From positions 12,427,724-12,491,723 of the forward strand of contig CM076651.1 in the NCBI GenBank assembly GCA_038496675.1: a stretch of 64,000 nucleotides of DNA, written 5' to 3'. Position numbers and translations under genes: made by a program. Below, piece by piece: positions 1 through 15,100 of this stretch. How positions within the stretch are numbered: position 1 is the stretch's first letter; each line of letters starts with the position of its first letter. Below the pieces are notes generated by a model. That model was not told where the DNA came from. It searched no databases and saw only the letters and a list, made by a program, of their open reading frames with translations. The stretch comes from Rachycentron canadum (Eukaryota > Chordata > Actinopteri > Carangiformes > Rachycentridae).

Positions 1-3000
1 GTCTGTGTATGAGTGAGAGGCTGTAGTGCAACTGCTGATCCAGATGTAACTGCCTCAGAGGAAATGGCAGCTGCACATGAATGACCACACAATTCAGTCA
101 AGTTTACACAGTTACACAGATCATGAGGGTAATATGTTCTATATACTTAGCACATGTGATACAAACCCGTGGCAGCCCCTCCCGAGTATGCACCCATCAG
201 GGCTGTTCCTGCACTGGGCAAAGCCGGTACCCTGACATCTGCCTGGGCCTTGAAAGTTGTACCATCTGGCCCAGAGTATTCATGCCCTTCCTGATTGTAT
301 GTTATTGCTGCCCCCTGCTGATACACTGCTGTGTCTATACTCTGGCCTCCACTTGATCCATTCTGAGCAGTCTAAGTGTGAAAAAGAGGTTTGACAATAG
401 GGCAAAAGAAATAACACAATCATAAATATAATATTGAGAAATATTTGAAATTAAATGCATGTTGCACCCACACATGACAAATCATTGAGAAAGCTTACCT
501 GTGTGACAGCCCACTGTGCAGCAGCTATAGCCGTACTGGCCACTGTGGCAGCACTCACTCTGCTGCCATCAGTCAGGAACACGTCGCTGGTTTAAAAAAA
601 AAAAAAAAAAAAAAGAATTTAACTCTCACTATCATTCATTGTACATTGAAACAACCAATAATGCATAGTGCACTTGAGTTTCTTTTGTAGCCAAGTTGGG
701 ATGTGCGAGTGTTTACCGTTTGGAGCCTTTGGCAAACTCCACCACAATAGCTTTCCCGTCAATAGAGAGAGCTGGCTGGAGAGCTTGCAAGATCTGTAGC
801 AGTTGAGATGCCTCCTGTTAAAAAATACAAAGTGCCTGTGAGTAAAAAGTTGGTGCAATTGTGGAATTGCCTGTGTCTATTTTGTTTAGAATAAAGCTTG
901 TTTTAAAATAATTTGTGTATAAAAACAACAAAATGTTACATTCATGGTTTTATCTGAATCCAGATATTAAATGTAAGTGAATGGCATTGCTCAAACACAT
1001 GTTTCTCACCACTATGGTAGATAGTTGTAGAAAGGCAAACCCCCTGTTGAGATGAGTGTGTTTGTCCTTGATTAGACGGATATTGGAAGGGGAGAGTGTG
1101 GCAAATGGAGCTAAAGCAGATAAGATGGTTTCCACAGATGTGTGAGGCCCAAGGTTTCTAAGTATCAGAGCTGTTGGAGGATGAGAGATTATATATGAAA
1201 CTATACTTTAATACCTCTTTCAAAAACTACATTTGAGTAATAATAAAATAAACCAACATAAAAATAGACTAAAATATTACCATGGTGAGAAAAGTGTCCT
1301 AAGACAGACTTACTGTCATTGGCAACATCTGCCTGCTGTGCAGCTTGTCCTGCGGTGACAGTAGGACCAGAACAGTGGTAGGGTGCTGGCAGGGGCAGTA
1401 AACCTTGGGCACCCTCCTTCTGAAGACCAACAGGCAAATCTCTCTGCAACTGGGGCAACTTCAGCTCAGCCTCTGGGGAAAGGCAACATGCCATTTATAT
1501 ATTAGTGGATGGTTAGATTGTCTGATTTTTGACAGAATAGTTAACATATTTACAATAACTTAAACCTTACCCGATTTAGGAACACTGCATTTGAAGCACT
1601 TCTCTCTTCTTTTAAAGTTTTGCACACCACACTGTTGAAATGTTACATGAGCTCTTGTTAGAACATTTCTTAAAAGAAATAGTGACTGATAAACCACTGC
1701 AACCACTACATAAGCATACAGATTTCTTGTCATGCAATGCAAACACACACACACACAACCTTGTTGCAGAGCCAGTCCTCATTGGCACGTGGTTTTGGGT
1801 CACTGTAGTGCATTGACACCCTTTGCCCCAGAATCAACAGCACTCCCTGAAAGAAAGAGAAAGAAAAGGAGGGGGAACAAAGAATGATTATCAGTGATAA
1901 TTAGGCCACACATGCCAGAGAAAGGCCTCATCTCACAAGAGATGAGAGAGTGTGAAAGGGACGAGAGGGACAGAGAGAAAGAGAGAGTAGAACTGAGGCT
2001 GAAAGAAAGAGGACACCAGAGAATTGCAACCTTCAGCTTTAGAAAATTGGGACGGACTGAGATGGTGTATGTGTAGTGTGAGGGTGTCCATTTTTAAGGA
2101 CACGCTGTGTTCTGTTCAATTGTGTCATCCCTCCCCCCTTAAGGGGAACCTTTTCTCAGTTTTCCACACATCCCATCCCACTGTCACCACCTTCATTTCC
2201 CACATAGAAAGTAGCTCCAGCCTAAAGACGTAATAATGGTAGATGACCCTGATATGAAAGATTCAAAAACAAGAAAATTAAGTACTGTAGTCGTTCTGAT
2301 TCAACATACCATAGACCATTTGAGAAATTATATTCATTATGTCAATACTATCCTGTAAACTTAGAAGAGAGAGTGAGACCATGTCACTGAAGGAACAGCT
2401 TGTTCTGGACAAATGAGCATGTGACTATGAGTGTCCAGTTATGAAAACTATGTAGTTGGGCCCCAGACAGACAAACGTCAGCATGATGTAACATGAATCT
2501 GCCCGTTTGTGGAATTCTGTATAAATTAAAAAAAAACAAACAAACAAACAAACAAACAAACAAACTGTTTATCCTGGTATTAACCCATATGTCCCATTGT
2601 ATGCATGTGCAAATATATATATATGTATGTGTGTCTGTGTAGGGGAGAGTGACCTGGTTGGTCTCCATCCAGCGGGTGGCCTCCTGTATGAGATTAAACT
2701 CGACGAAGGCGAATCCTCGGCTCTGACCTGGACACCGCCCAGCGCCATGGTAACCGAACAACAACAACAACAACATAACAACAACGCAGTGAGGGGTTAG
2801 TGCTTCATGTACAGAGGAGAGAGAGACCCTGTATCAGCACTAATAGAATAAATCATTGCTTCCTCTCTCCCTTGGAAATCACACATTTGACAGCTAGTTG
2901 GAGAGCCACTGTCAAATTCTCTGCAAGGGTGGGAGGATGCAATGTCAAGTATCTCAACAGGGTCAAGGAAAGAGGGGGAGAGAGAGAGGAAGAAACCTAC

Positions 3001-5280
3001 CCACTCATTAGTTTGAGTCTGAGCTCTTTGACTTTGACTTACGAAGCACCCAGGCACCAACACAACAGACACACACACACACAGACACACACACCACTAC
3101 TCGGAGAGTCACAGCGCTGTCTGAACTATGTAACACTGTGGTGGAGTGATTCATCTTAAACGCTCCATATCCTGTCCATGCATTACTATCAACTGATTGA
3201 CAGCACATATTTATTTAATGTAACACATTTAGTTTCAACACTCTAAGCAACACTGTGTATGGTATCAGATTGAGCGTAATCACGAGAAGGTTATCATTTT
3301 AACATTCAAAACTGAGTGATTTGTCTTATAAACAGAGAACAGTGATGTAGAAGTGAGAAAGACAGAGCAGAGCAGGGAACTGTAAGTGTGCCAAAGTCAC
3401 ATAGGCACACCTTACAGACAACCAGTGAGTTCAGCAAAGGGTGACACCAGTGAGACATGACCTTTATGAAAAACCTTTAGAAAACAGCAAGCTTTCTGTG
3501 TGGTATGAATGACACTTTTGTAGCTGGGAGGTAGCTGCAGCACTTATATCCTGGCACTCACACACTCAAAATTAGCTGCAATTACAAACACAATCAAACA
3601 CATTCTGCTTCTGCTGTTCATTTCTCAGTTGACACTGTTAGTTTGTGAGCAATGTCCATCTAATCAGACACACCTCACTTTATGGATGAGGCAGAATCAT
3701 GAAAGGGTCAAGAGAGCCAAAGTGAGAAGGAAAGATCAAGCCATGGAGTGTAGACCTATAACCTATGGCTGTATTCATGCATTTGTTTCTTAAAAAGCAC
3801 ATATTGATAAAAAACTCTCCTTTTGAGCGTGCATGGCTGTTTTGTTGCCATGTGGGCGAAAACGAGGTTACAGACACCAGCAGACCAAAGTGTCAAAGCA
3901 GAAATCTATGCACAAGCCTGTATTTAAACACAAATATGTGTTCTTTGCATGAGCTATCTACTCTGCTGTCAGAATATGAAAAAAAAAAAAAAAACAGAAA
4001 GAGAGAAGGAAAATGATAGGGAAGACACTTATTAATAAGAGAGAGAAGACTGAGCAGATAAGAGAAAGTCACCTGAAAAAGAAATGACAATGACAAAGCA
4101 GGCTATGGATGAGTGTAATACAAAACGAATAACAAAGAATAAAACAAAACAAAAAGAAACAAACAAAAAAATCAGGGCAATGGGAAAGTTCTCACCTGAA
4201 GATTTGTTCCTCATGAGGCGAACTTCTCTTGGTTGGATCCCCTGCTCCTGCAGTTGCGCCCGGATCTATGAAAACAAAGACATTATTGACATTTAAGCCT
4301 ACACACAACAAGACCCATGCATCACCAGACCACTTCAGAGACAAACATGCCCAAGAGACATACACTTACCTCATTAGCTGTAGCATTGGGTGGAAGCATG
4401 CGAAGCATTATGATGTTACTGGGCCTCTGGTTGTGGTCCAGATCTGCACGGTAGTCCTGGTCCCGCTGTTCCAACTCATCAAGGGAGAGGTCTGGACCAG
4501 CATTACCAGAACCATGCTCCTCTGACCCCACTGGAAAAGCCTGCACAGAACAGTCACAAAATAACATGACACGTCTACTACAAATACATTTTTTTGTAGC
4601 TCTACAAAGAGCATGAATTTATTGCGGCTTACCCTCCTCTTCATTGCCCCACGACAGAACCTGTCCTCCTCTCTCGGTCTTGCTATAGTGTACTCCATCT
4701 GTTCAGAAAGGATGCTACCACGACCCCAGGTGGCCTCCCTACTCCCTGAGTGAGGGGCACTATTTTCAGGGAAGCCTCTTCCACTTTTCCCTCGAGCCCT
4801 TTCCTGATGGCCAGTCCGCAATTGCTCAAATTCCAGCCTGGACCCTTCCTCATCTCCCTGGATCATGGGAAGGTTTAGATCAGGCTGCGACTGAGTGCAA
4901 GGGGGCCACAGGAGGCCTTTCCCCTCATGCAAGGCGTCCCCTCGCCCATCACCCCTCTGGTTAAGCCCCATGCGATCTTGAAGACGACCTGGTGAAAAGT
5001 CAGGGGCAGCCAGTGATTTCTCATCACGGCCATATGGTCTGTCCTCCTCTGCTCTGACATCATATCCCGTTCCTGCCTCCTCATCCTCTTGGCCATAGCC
5101 TCGATAGTCCATGTCCCTAAAGTTGTGGTCGTTGTGGGTGTTTCCATAGCGACCTATGCGGTCACCTCTTCCACCCCTGTTGACCATGAAAAATAATATG
5201 AGCGACTGCTGTGATAGGTGAATACTACAGGCGGAAAAGGTGTCAAATAAACGGTTAACTCACCTCCGATCATACTCCAT
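1..5280 (-). CDS. rbm10: RNA-binding protein 10 (splicing regulator), 5' part, truncated by window edge
   Basis: Nuclear RNA-binding regulator of alternative splicing. Exons read on the minus strand: 5280-5264, 5176-4633, 4540-4370, 4265-4196, 2727-2654, 1846-1760, 1631-1571, 1472-1314, 1170-1010, 814-717, 586-499, 371-167 and 70-1; the frame stays open for about 601 residues. The start MEYDRRGGRGDR matches the RBM10 N-terminus, not RBM5. An Arg/Gly/Asp-rich N-terminus precedes RRM1 (RNP1-like SRGFAFVEF near residue 270), a RanBP2-type zinc finger (DWLCNK then CGVQNFKRREKCFKC, about 316-340) and RRM2 (TLILRNL near 395, RGFAFLQL near 440). The OCRE, C2H2 and G-patch regions expected at the C-terminus lie beyond position 1. 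The donors after exons 5 and 6 (GTCACT, GTTGTG) are weak, but the RRM1-zinc finger continuity supports them. The last two exons (371-167 and 70-1) are the least certain: they rest on an open frame and acceptable splice sites, with little similarity to the human protein. Confidence 0.93.
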
Positions 5281-5322
5281 GCCGATCCACTGACTCTGCT
5301 CCTATCCGCTGCTCTTTTTCTA

Positions 5323-6090
5323 TCTGGTTTCAAAGACAAGTGATAATCACGATCAACTGTGCAGGCTGATTTACAGGTACCTCGTCTGTGGTGCGAACAA
5401 AGTCAAACCCCAGGAGCAGCTAATCTAGTGAATGAAGCAGAGGCTAACCCGGATACAAGACAAGTGATGTGCAAGTGTGACAAGTGTGCATTCAGCAGAC
5501 GCAGGTAACGATACCTCTTACCTCTTTCACCAGGTTAGTCGCATCACTTCAGTCTTGCACAAGACTTCTCTCTAACTTCAAAAATTGTACCTATAGTCGC
5601 CGCTTCACATCCCGCTCACTAAAAGCGACGAATAAACAGGCACACGACCCTGCCTCACTAACAGATGTGAACTGTGTGTGCGCAGTGTACAAGCTCAAAC
5701 TTAGGCGAGTAATCAACAATGACGTATGGCGGTCATCTCTGATAGCGGACATGCTAACTATATTAGCCACGCGTTGGCTAGCTAGTCCAGGCTGAGACGC
5801 TGCGAAGCGGTTGTCGGCCACTGCAAAAACACGCTAACTCCGGTTGCGTGTGAAACAGGAGAAACACTTACCGGCGCCACATGTAACCGACGGGAGCACT
5901 TTAAATGTCACGTAATAGCTCAAATGAGAAGTGTGTTTTATTTCTCCAGGAACCAAGTGTAAAATGGCCACATCAAGACAACATTTCGAGTGGGCGGGGC
6001 CAATACCTGACTCTGGTGTTTGATTGGTGCTTGGAGAGCGAATACATTAATGTGGGCGATGATTGGATGAGACAAACAGGCCAAACCTGA
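5323..6090 (-). promoter_or_regulatory. rbm10: rbm10 5' noncoding exon and promoter region
   Basis: The ATG exon appears to begin at an acceptor at 5323 (AAACCAG then ATAG). A strong donor (GCCG then GTAAGT) ends a candidate noncoding exon at 5872. Upstream lie a GC box (gggcggggc, 5992-6000), CCAAT at 6000-6004, and inverted CCAAT motifs (attgg) near 6023 and 6062, with CpG dinucleotides scattered over 5330-6000 and no TATA box. This is the usual layout of a housekeeping promoter. The exact transcription start is inferred. Confidence 0.6.
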
Positions 6091-6179
6091 AGTAGAGTCC
6101 CATGATGGATTCACTGGGAGGGCGTGCATGGCATCATTTGTTCTTTGTCACGTATAAAAACCACAGTGAGGTGTTTTGA

Positions 6180-7858
6180 CCAGTTATGAGTCTCTTTTAT
6201 TTGGGGTGTGTAAACGAATGGGTTTGTAATTATTAATGAATGAGTGGATTTAAGGCACAAATACACCAAACAACAGGAAACCCTAATACCAACTTTATTT
6301 GGAAAAAAAAAAAAAAAAAAAAAAATCCAGAAATCCCAATATGTCACAGTACAAAACAAAAAGAAAAAAAATGCACTTAGCAGCCCACCCCCTAAACTTT
6401 CCAACCTTGCACCCCAAGCTTGACCTTCAATTAATCAAATGAAATAATACTACGGTTACAATTTATCATTTAACTGACATAAACTGATCATAACAGCAGG
6501 ATTAAGTATGATTAAAAAATACTAAGAAAATTAGAGACATCAACAATAAAAAGTTATAATACAATAATGACAATATCATTAAAGGGGCAATGGGGAGGGT
6601 TGAGTAAAAGGCAAACTTGAAATACACATCATTAACATGTCCTTACAAGGCTTTGTAAGACATACAGTACATAATGGACATTATAGTAATAAGATAATCC
6701 TACCATCTATATGAAAGAATATTTCAACTTATCAACTACACCACTCGTGATTTTGACCCACTGATTAACACAATCAAATGAATCTCTGGTATACACAAAA
6801 AAAAAAAAAAAGGTCCTAAAAACTCATAATATTTTTAACCTGATTGTGCCTCTAGTTATAGTACAATGTCTTCCAGTAAAGTGAAGGTTTCTACGTCGCT
6901 CTGAGTAGCTGTTAATTCCATTACCCATCTGAGCCATAAAATGTGGTCATCAGGGGTAACTTTGGCATGGAAACAAGGGGTTAGGCCATTGACGCAGAGG
7001 GCTTTTCCATGCATACAGTACGTAGACACTTTATGCTAATACGCACTCACACAAATATACACACATTCACTGCATGCAGACCTGCACTGGAAAAAAACAA
7101 ATCACCATACAGTTACACACAACACGCACACGCACACGCACACACACACACACACTCTCTGAAGTTAGGGTAAATTATTCAATATGGGAAAATATTTCAT
7201 ACAATCTAGTTTAGGCATACCCCTGCATAGCGCCTGAGTCAGAATATGGGCCTGAAGGAGCCAAGCCAATGACAGGGAAAAAGTATTCACAAACACGAAG
7301 TGTGGACACTACAAATGACAAAATACCACCCCATCTAAGTTATGAATTCCTAACCCTCAACTTACTCTTCTTGACCACTGCTCTCAAGGCACTACATGTA
7401 GGCGATATTGTGTAAAATCCACTTAGACATGGTTTTAATTCAAAACTATTTTATATTACTGTCTTTTTTTTCTTTTTCATGTCCCCATTGTCTTTGGCCT
7501 GGTAAGGACCTTTTCTCTCTTCATTCGCATTATGGCACATTTTAAGCTGTTTACATCTACTCAAATTCAAACCACCCCCCCATCACCTGCCATACAGAGT
7601 CCTAGATCTGAAAGTATTTTGATAGATGCAAGCAAAATGGCACATAACCTAATGTATAGACAAATGACCAATGTGTGGAAGCCTATCAAATCATTTCAGA
7701 CCTACTTTAATATGCTGAGGATGATTGGGTGATCAGAAATTGAGCATCCACAGAACGTTTCAGGGCCCTCCCCAATATTCTCCCCTTATGTCAAATCTCA
7801 TAAGAGGCTGCCCTTTCCATCTGTGCTTAAGGGCAGCTCCCTCCTCTTCTCACAGAGC
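6180..7858 (-). other. rhoa: rhoa 3' untranslated region
   Basis: AT-rich noncoding sequence between the rhoa stop and two polyadenylation signals. It carries a 20-plus-base adenine run near 6301-6325 and a (CA)n tract near 7120-7155. There is no open frame with family resemblance. The long 3' UTR fits RHOA-type genes; the exact cleavage site is inferred from the signals. Confidence 0.6.
6196..6201 (-). terminator. rhoa: polyadenylation signal AATAAA (rhoa, distal)
   Basis: AATAAA on the minus strand, about 1.66 kb past the rhoa stop. A second AATAAA at 6294-6299 could serve as a proximal site. The next upstream promoter elements (rbm10) begin only about 100 bases beyond. Confidence 0.55.
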
Positions 7859-10001
<2,143 letters not shown>

Positions 10002-10279
10002 CTATGAAAAAGTGCCCAGAACAAGGTTATACGTGGATTATCAAGTAAAAGTCACCTCTCTCCATAAATAACCACCATTTTACCAACAGTGTGCTAATAC
10101 GCAAACAGGGAGAGTTAGGGCGTTCAGGCTCCCTGTGCAATTGCAATACGTAGGTTTCATCAACAGTTCCTCCTCCTGTTAAGCAGAAGTTACAAACACA
10201 GCGTTGTTGACTCTAGCACATCAGTCTCCCTGTAACTTGAATATCCGTTTAAATATACAACATAAATTAAACGAAAGAG

Positions 10280-10690
10280 TGTCCGCTGGCTAACAGGGAG
10301 GCAGCCCCGGCGGTGGAGGGTGTAAACAGAGAACATTTCCGTGCTGTGATCTTATTCCTGCTGAAAGGCTGTGCAGAGTAGCCCGGGCCTGTCAAACCAG
10401 CTAACCGCAGCTAGCAGCAAAGCTAACGGTGTTTCCCGTGGTTTGAATTACTGTCACTCCAGGTTTTCTCTCTGAAATTACGACTACAGAGTTCATCGCG
10501 CTACTGTGATAACCCCGTGTCAGAAACAAGAGTTGGTTTCGAGTTTAAAAGCTTTTGCCGAGAAAGATTACCGCTTGATGTTTCTGTGTCCGCCTTTCTC
10601 CTCTTCCTGACCGACCCGAAAACTCCGCCCACCCCTCATGCGCATGTGCGTGATTGCGTCACTCATCAGCAGGCTGCGGCACCTTCACCA
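10280..10690 (-). promoter_or_regulatory. rhoa: rhoa candidate noncoding first exon and promoter
   Basis: GC- and CpG-richer island between AT-rich flanks. A plausible donor on the minus strand (AAGCG then GTAATC) ends a candidate exon at about 10574, and the rhoa ATG exon begins with an acceptor at 10001, so a noncoding exon must lie upstream. There is no TATA box. The transcription start and donor choice are inference. Confidence 0.45.
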
Positions 10691-11385
10691 AAGATGTAAT
10701 TAAACATTTTAAATGACGCCGCCTTTAATTACACCTACGACACATAACATATGAACTCTAATACTGTTGGGTTGCTGATTTAATTTAACTATATCAAACA
10801 CCGTCACAACCAGCAGTCAGTACACCCAGTGAAGTGGTACAGTTTTTTTTTTTTTAACTTATATGCGTTTCCTTTACTACATTTGACGTTTTCTTTTCAC
10901 TAGTTTCCTTTTCAAATTTCAGATAAGAAAAGTTAGTTGTCTCCATAAGTAGGCTATTAGCAGTTCCACCTTTCTCAAGAGACATTTCACCTCCAAACTT
11001 TTCACATGGTTTGTTATTGACCTGTTTGAGAAGGACAAACACTACAGTTTCTCAAAAAGCAAAGGTTAGAGAAGACCCCAAAAACTGAACAACAACCACT
11101 AATACAGTCTAGGTTGGGAAACTCTGGATGAACTCTGTAGACTGTAGATTGTATTATTAATAGTGTAATAATATATCAGGACATTTCAGCAAAACAAATA
11201 CTTTTAATTTTCAATAATCAAAGTAAATGTATCTGTATTTTTACTTTATAGATACTTACCTAACATTGAGTATGGAGTCAACAGTCAACAACAACAGTAC
11301 TAATTATAACTAATATATTAAGTAACAAGTCCATGGCTCTTGACTACATACAAAATTTGACTCTAATTAACAGACTTTTTCATTG
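10691..11385. other. Intergenic spacer between rhoa promoter and usp21 3' end
   Basis: AT-rich sequence with no homopolymer-free open frame of note and no recognisable RNA gene. I see nothing functional in it beyond its position between the 5' end of one gene and the 3' end of the next. Confidence 0.5.
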
Positions 11386-11389
11386 TTTT

Positions 11390-12115
11390 TTTATTGACTG
11401 TTTAATCAGTAATGCAATACATTCAGTTGTGTAATTTGTTCATATGTACAAAATATTTTAATGTTTTTGTGCAGAAGACGCAAATGTAAAAAAATATATA
11501 TACACATACATATATGAACATATATACATTGACATTATAATAGAGAGAAAATATTTCCCATTTTCCATGTAGGAGGAGATGGAAATAAAAAGACAGCATA
11601 GATACATAAGCATACATATACATAGAAAGACAGATACATATTTTTATATATTAATGTCTAGTTTCAGAAAACTGCACATTGAAATGTAGTTAACAATTTC
11701 TATATCACAGTTCAGTCATGAAATTGAGCCTAATTCCACCCAAGATTTACTTTTCTTTATTCAGGTTTATTTTAGCAAGCATAATGATAATCACGATTAT
11801 CTTAAATTAAGAGCTCTGCATCATGTGCATGTACACGGCTCACTCACTCCTGCCTGAGAACTAGGGTAAAGAGACTCTTAAGGCTACAGTCCGTCTGAGC
11901 TGTTTCAGCTCTTTCACCGCCACGCTTCAAAAGCATCTTCATGCTTAAGAGGGCGGAGGGGTCACCTCCTCTAACCCCCTTAAAGTGGGCATGGCTTCTC
12001 TATTGCTGAGAAGGTCATAGATGCCAGAGTTACAGCACTGCTGCTTCTATTTGTTTCTATGGACACTGGAGGTAAAGTTGCTCTGATTGGCTGCCTGACT
12101 CAGCCAGTCTGAGGT
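11390..12115 (-). other. usp21: usp21 3' untranslated region with AATAAA signal
   Basis: Runs from the usp21 stop to an AATAAA on the minus strand at 11390-11395. AT-rich with short TA/CA alternations around 11490-11540, and no coding potential. The end point is inferred from the signal. Confidence 0.5.
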
Positions 12116-15100
12116 CTATTTCCTGATGGTGGCGGTGCTGTTGCTGCGCTGGTAGAACAGCACATAAGCTTGATTGGTCTGAAGCTGGTTCTCTGAGACT
12201 GAAGTCACACTGTACACGAATAGATGAAGAGTAATCATGAGAAACAGATCAAAGTTTATATACAAGGTGTCTCAACACAGATGACCATAGATACAGTAGC
12301 CTTTCTTAAATAGACTGTCTGTGGCATGTAGTTGACAGGGCATTGTATGTTGAACAACATTATCTGGGTGCAGGATGAGTCTCACCTGGAGTCATTGTAG
12401 AAGCACCAACCATTTTCATCTGAACAGCAGGCTGTGTAGTGGCCCATGTTCACTGTCCCAGCGTGGTTACATATTGCATATAAATCATACAGAACTGGGC
12501 CTGTGGGAACATACATCCATATCATGAGTTATTTATTATGAACCATGTTGTGTCAGATTTCAAGTTTGTAATGGAATAAATATTATGGAATAATTTACCT
12601 GTCGTCAAACAAAACACCTTAATCTGTCACATTCAAAAAACTAATAAAAGTATCTATTATAAAAAGTATGTGATCTGTGGATGAGCTGTTGATTAAATGC
12701 CAACGAGTTTTATTTTATATTAAATTACATTTTTCTATTAAATGAAAAAATAGTTAATTCTTAATTAATAAATCAACGTGTAATTGACAGAATTTTGTCA
12801 ATCATTTCAATGTTTTCACACAAAGCATAAGCATCTTTCTATATTCATTTATTTACTTAAATGATTCCTCAGTGATTAATTGCTCTGATGGACCATACAT
12901 GGAATTAACTGGCCATAGCTGAACCATGGGTGTTTCCATGTGCACAGTTTTCTTGCAAGTCATTCACATCTGTTTCTCTTCGTGTCTCTTGTTTTTCTCC
13001 GCTGTCAACTATGAAAATAAAATGCCATAACCTTCAAAAATCATGTTATTGTGTGCTCTGCTTCACAATTAATTACTTGCACCCACGTGTGGCTCTCTTT
13101 CATTCTTTTAAAGAGTAGAACCTTGACAAGCCTCATGTTTTTGATCCTTGCCTACTTTATTATTTCAGCTTTTCCCTGCATCCACACAAAGAAAAGTTTG
13201 GTAAAGTTACCGGAGTCAACAGGTCCATAGGGTCCAAGATCCAGGTTGGTGAGAGGGAAGGAGACATATACTGTACTTTTACTGATAGACCAACGTGCTG
13301 TTGTAAAACGATTCAGATCTGATTGTGACTGTTAAGCATCATCATAACTCGCTGCGCATGAACTTCACCTGCTCACAATGTTAATACTGTAAGGGGTTGT
13401 TGCCAAGGATACGGATCACAATAACCTGTGGAAACCTCTGGATGGACAGCCGCTTGGTGCACTCTGTACGCCTGTTACACCTCTCGCACATCTGAAACAC
13501 AAACAGACATGCCTCAACATTTTACAGGACCAGATAATATTGTACACATATTATTTTCTTATGTCCTGATGACGGTTCCTCAGTTAACATTTCATTTTTG
13601 AGCAAAAGGGAAAACAGTTTTGGTTTCACATGAGAGGTTTCAGTCTGTGCTGCTTTGTGTGTGCCCTTTTCACTAGATTGAAGTGGGCGGGTGGTGCTAA
13701 GATGGAGAAGGTGGTGTTGTGTGTAAGTCTATGCAGCAACCAAAGTTTAGCAACAGTTGAGTCAAACTGTGATGACAGCTGTGGGGCTGCTGGTCTATTT
13801 TGCCATTAACAGTCAGTCCAAACAACTGAGTTTTAAACTATAATGATAACAATAATAATAATAGATAATAACTTTCTTGAACAGTGGTTGTAGCTTATTT
13901 CATAACATTTCATGAATATTTAATCTTTTACAGGGGAAATTAGGAATTGGATGCAAGGTTTCAGGGGCTTTAAAATGATAACAAAGGTGAGTACATTACA
14001 ATTTTAACCTTTATTTTAAAATAGGGAAACTTTCCAAAATTTTTAAAATCAATTCTCAGACCAATTGTCAGAAAGTATTTTTCTTTAATTAACTTATAGT
14101 CATACCATGATACCATAGATGTCCCAACCTGGAACAGGTTTAGATACAAAATGATTAACTTTGTTTTACCTGCAAGACTCAACACGATCAATGGCTGATC
14201 TTTAATTTGTCTTTGATAGTTAGTTTCATCTTTGACCCCAAAGATGCAAGACACAATGATGTACCATTGCCCACTGTTGTTGCTCTTTCTGTGTTTACTT
14301 ACTGGTGAATTCTCTTTGTCCAGTTTCTCCTCCTGAGAGAAGAGGTCCAGGCACTCCCTTAGCGTGACCTCCCCTGCAGAGCTCCTCTTGGGGATGGGCA
14401 GCGACAGATCACAGAACACATCAAATGTGTTGGAGTAGTGGGAGCACACTGAGCAATGCAGCGAGCTTCGCAGCTGGCCCGAGAACAGGTCTGTCAGGAG
14501 GGTGAAGTGCATGACAGTCACAAGAAACATCAGTGATCGCATACATTTAACATTTTTTGCAGATGATACCAACTGGATTTTTCTCCTCACCTACAATTCT
14601 GCTGTCATCGCGTTCTAAGTGCTTCTTCCACATGGCAACTGCCTCTTCTGAAAGTCTACAGGAGGATAAGAGATGAGGGAAAGAGAGAAAACAAAATGTG
14701 GTTAGATGAAGTACGTTAAAGGTTCAGAGACAGAAAATTTTCTGTATAAACATAGATACCTTATTCTGGCATATTTTTGATCGGGCTCCTTCCCTGTCCG
14801 TCGAATGTAGGGCCTGCGGTTGATTTCTGTGTGCAGTTTGTCCAACAGGAACCTGAGAAACTCCTGAGCATCCTGTTGACTGGGTTAGACACATAGGGAT
14901 TTCTTAATGTCACTGTTACAGGCTGCTACTTCTATACAAGTCTCAGCGATTAAACCAAAAAGCAACATCCCTACTGCAACATCCCCATGGCTTAAATTCA
15001 TTAGAAAAATTTTGTTTTTTTAGACCTTGAAACTGTTTTGCTGCTGTAGACTCATATTGCATTGCATATTGCTAGCAGTAATGTTGCCTGAACAAAAGGT

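Noticed and set aside
1..5280. Identification as RBM5 or RBM6
   Set aside because: The N-terminus MEYDRRGGRGDR and the zinc-finger segment FKRREKCFKC match RBM10; RBM5 starts and continues differently, and RBM6 lacks this layout.
13970..14590. 206-codon minus-strand open frame presented as a separate gene
   Set aside because: Its middle is the usp21 exon 14490-14303; the rest is intron read-through on both sides.
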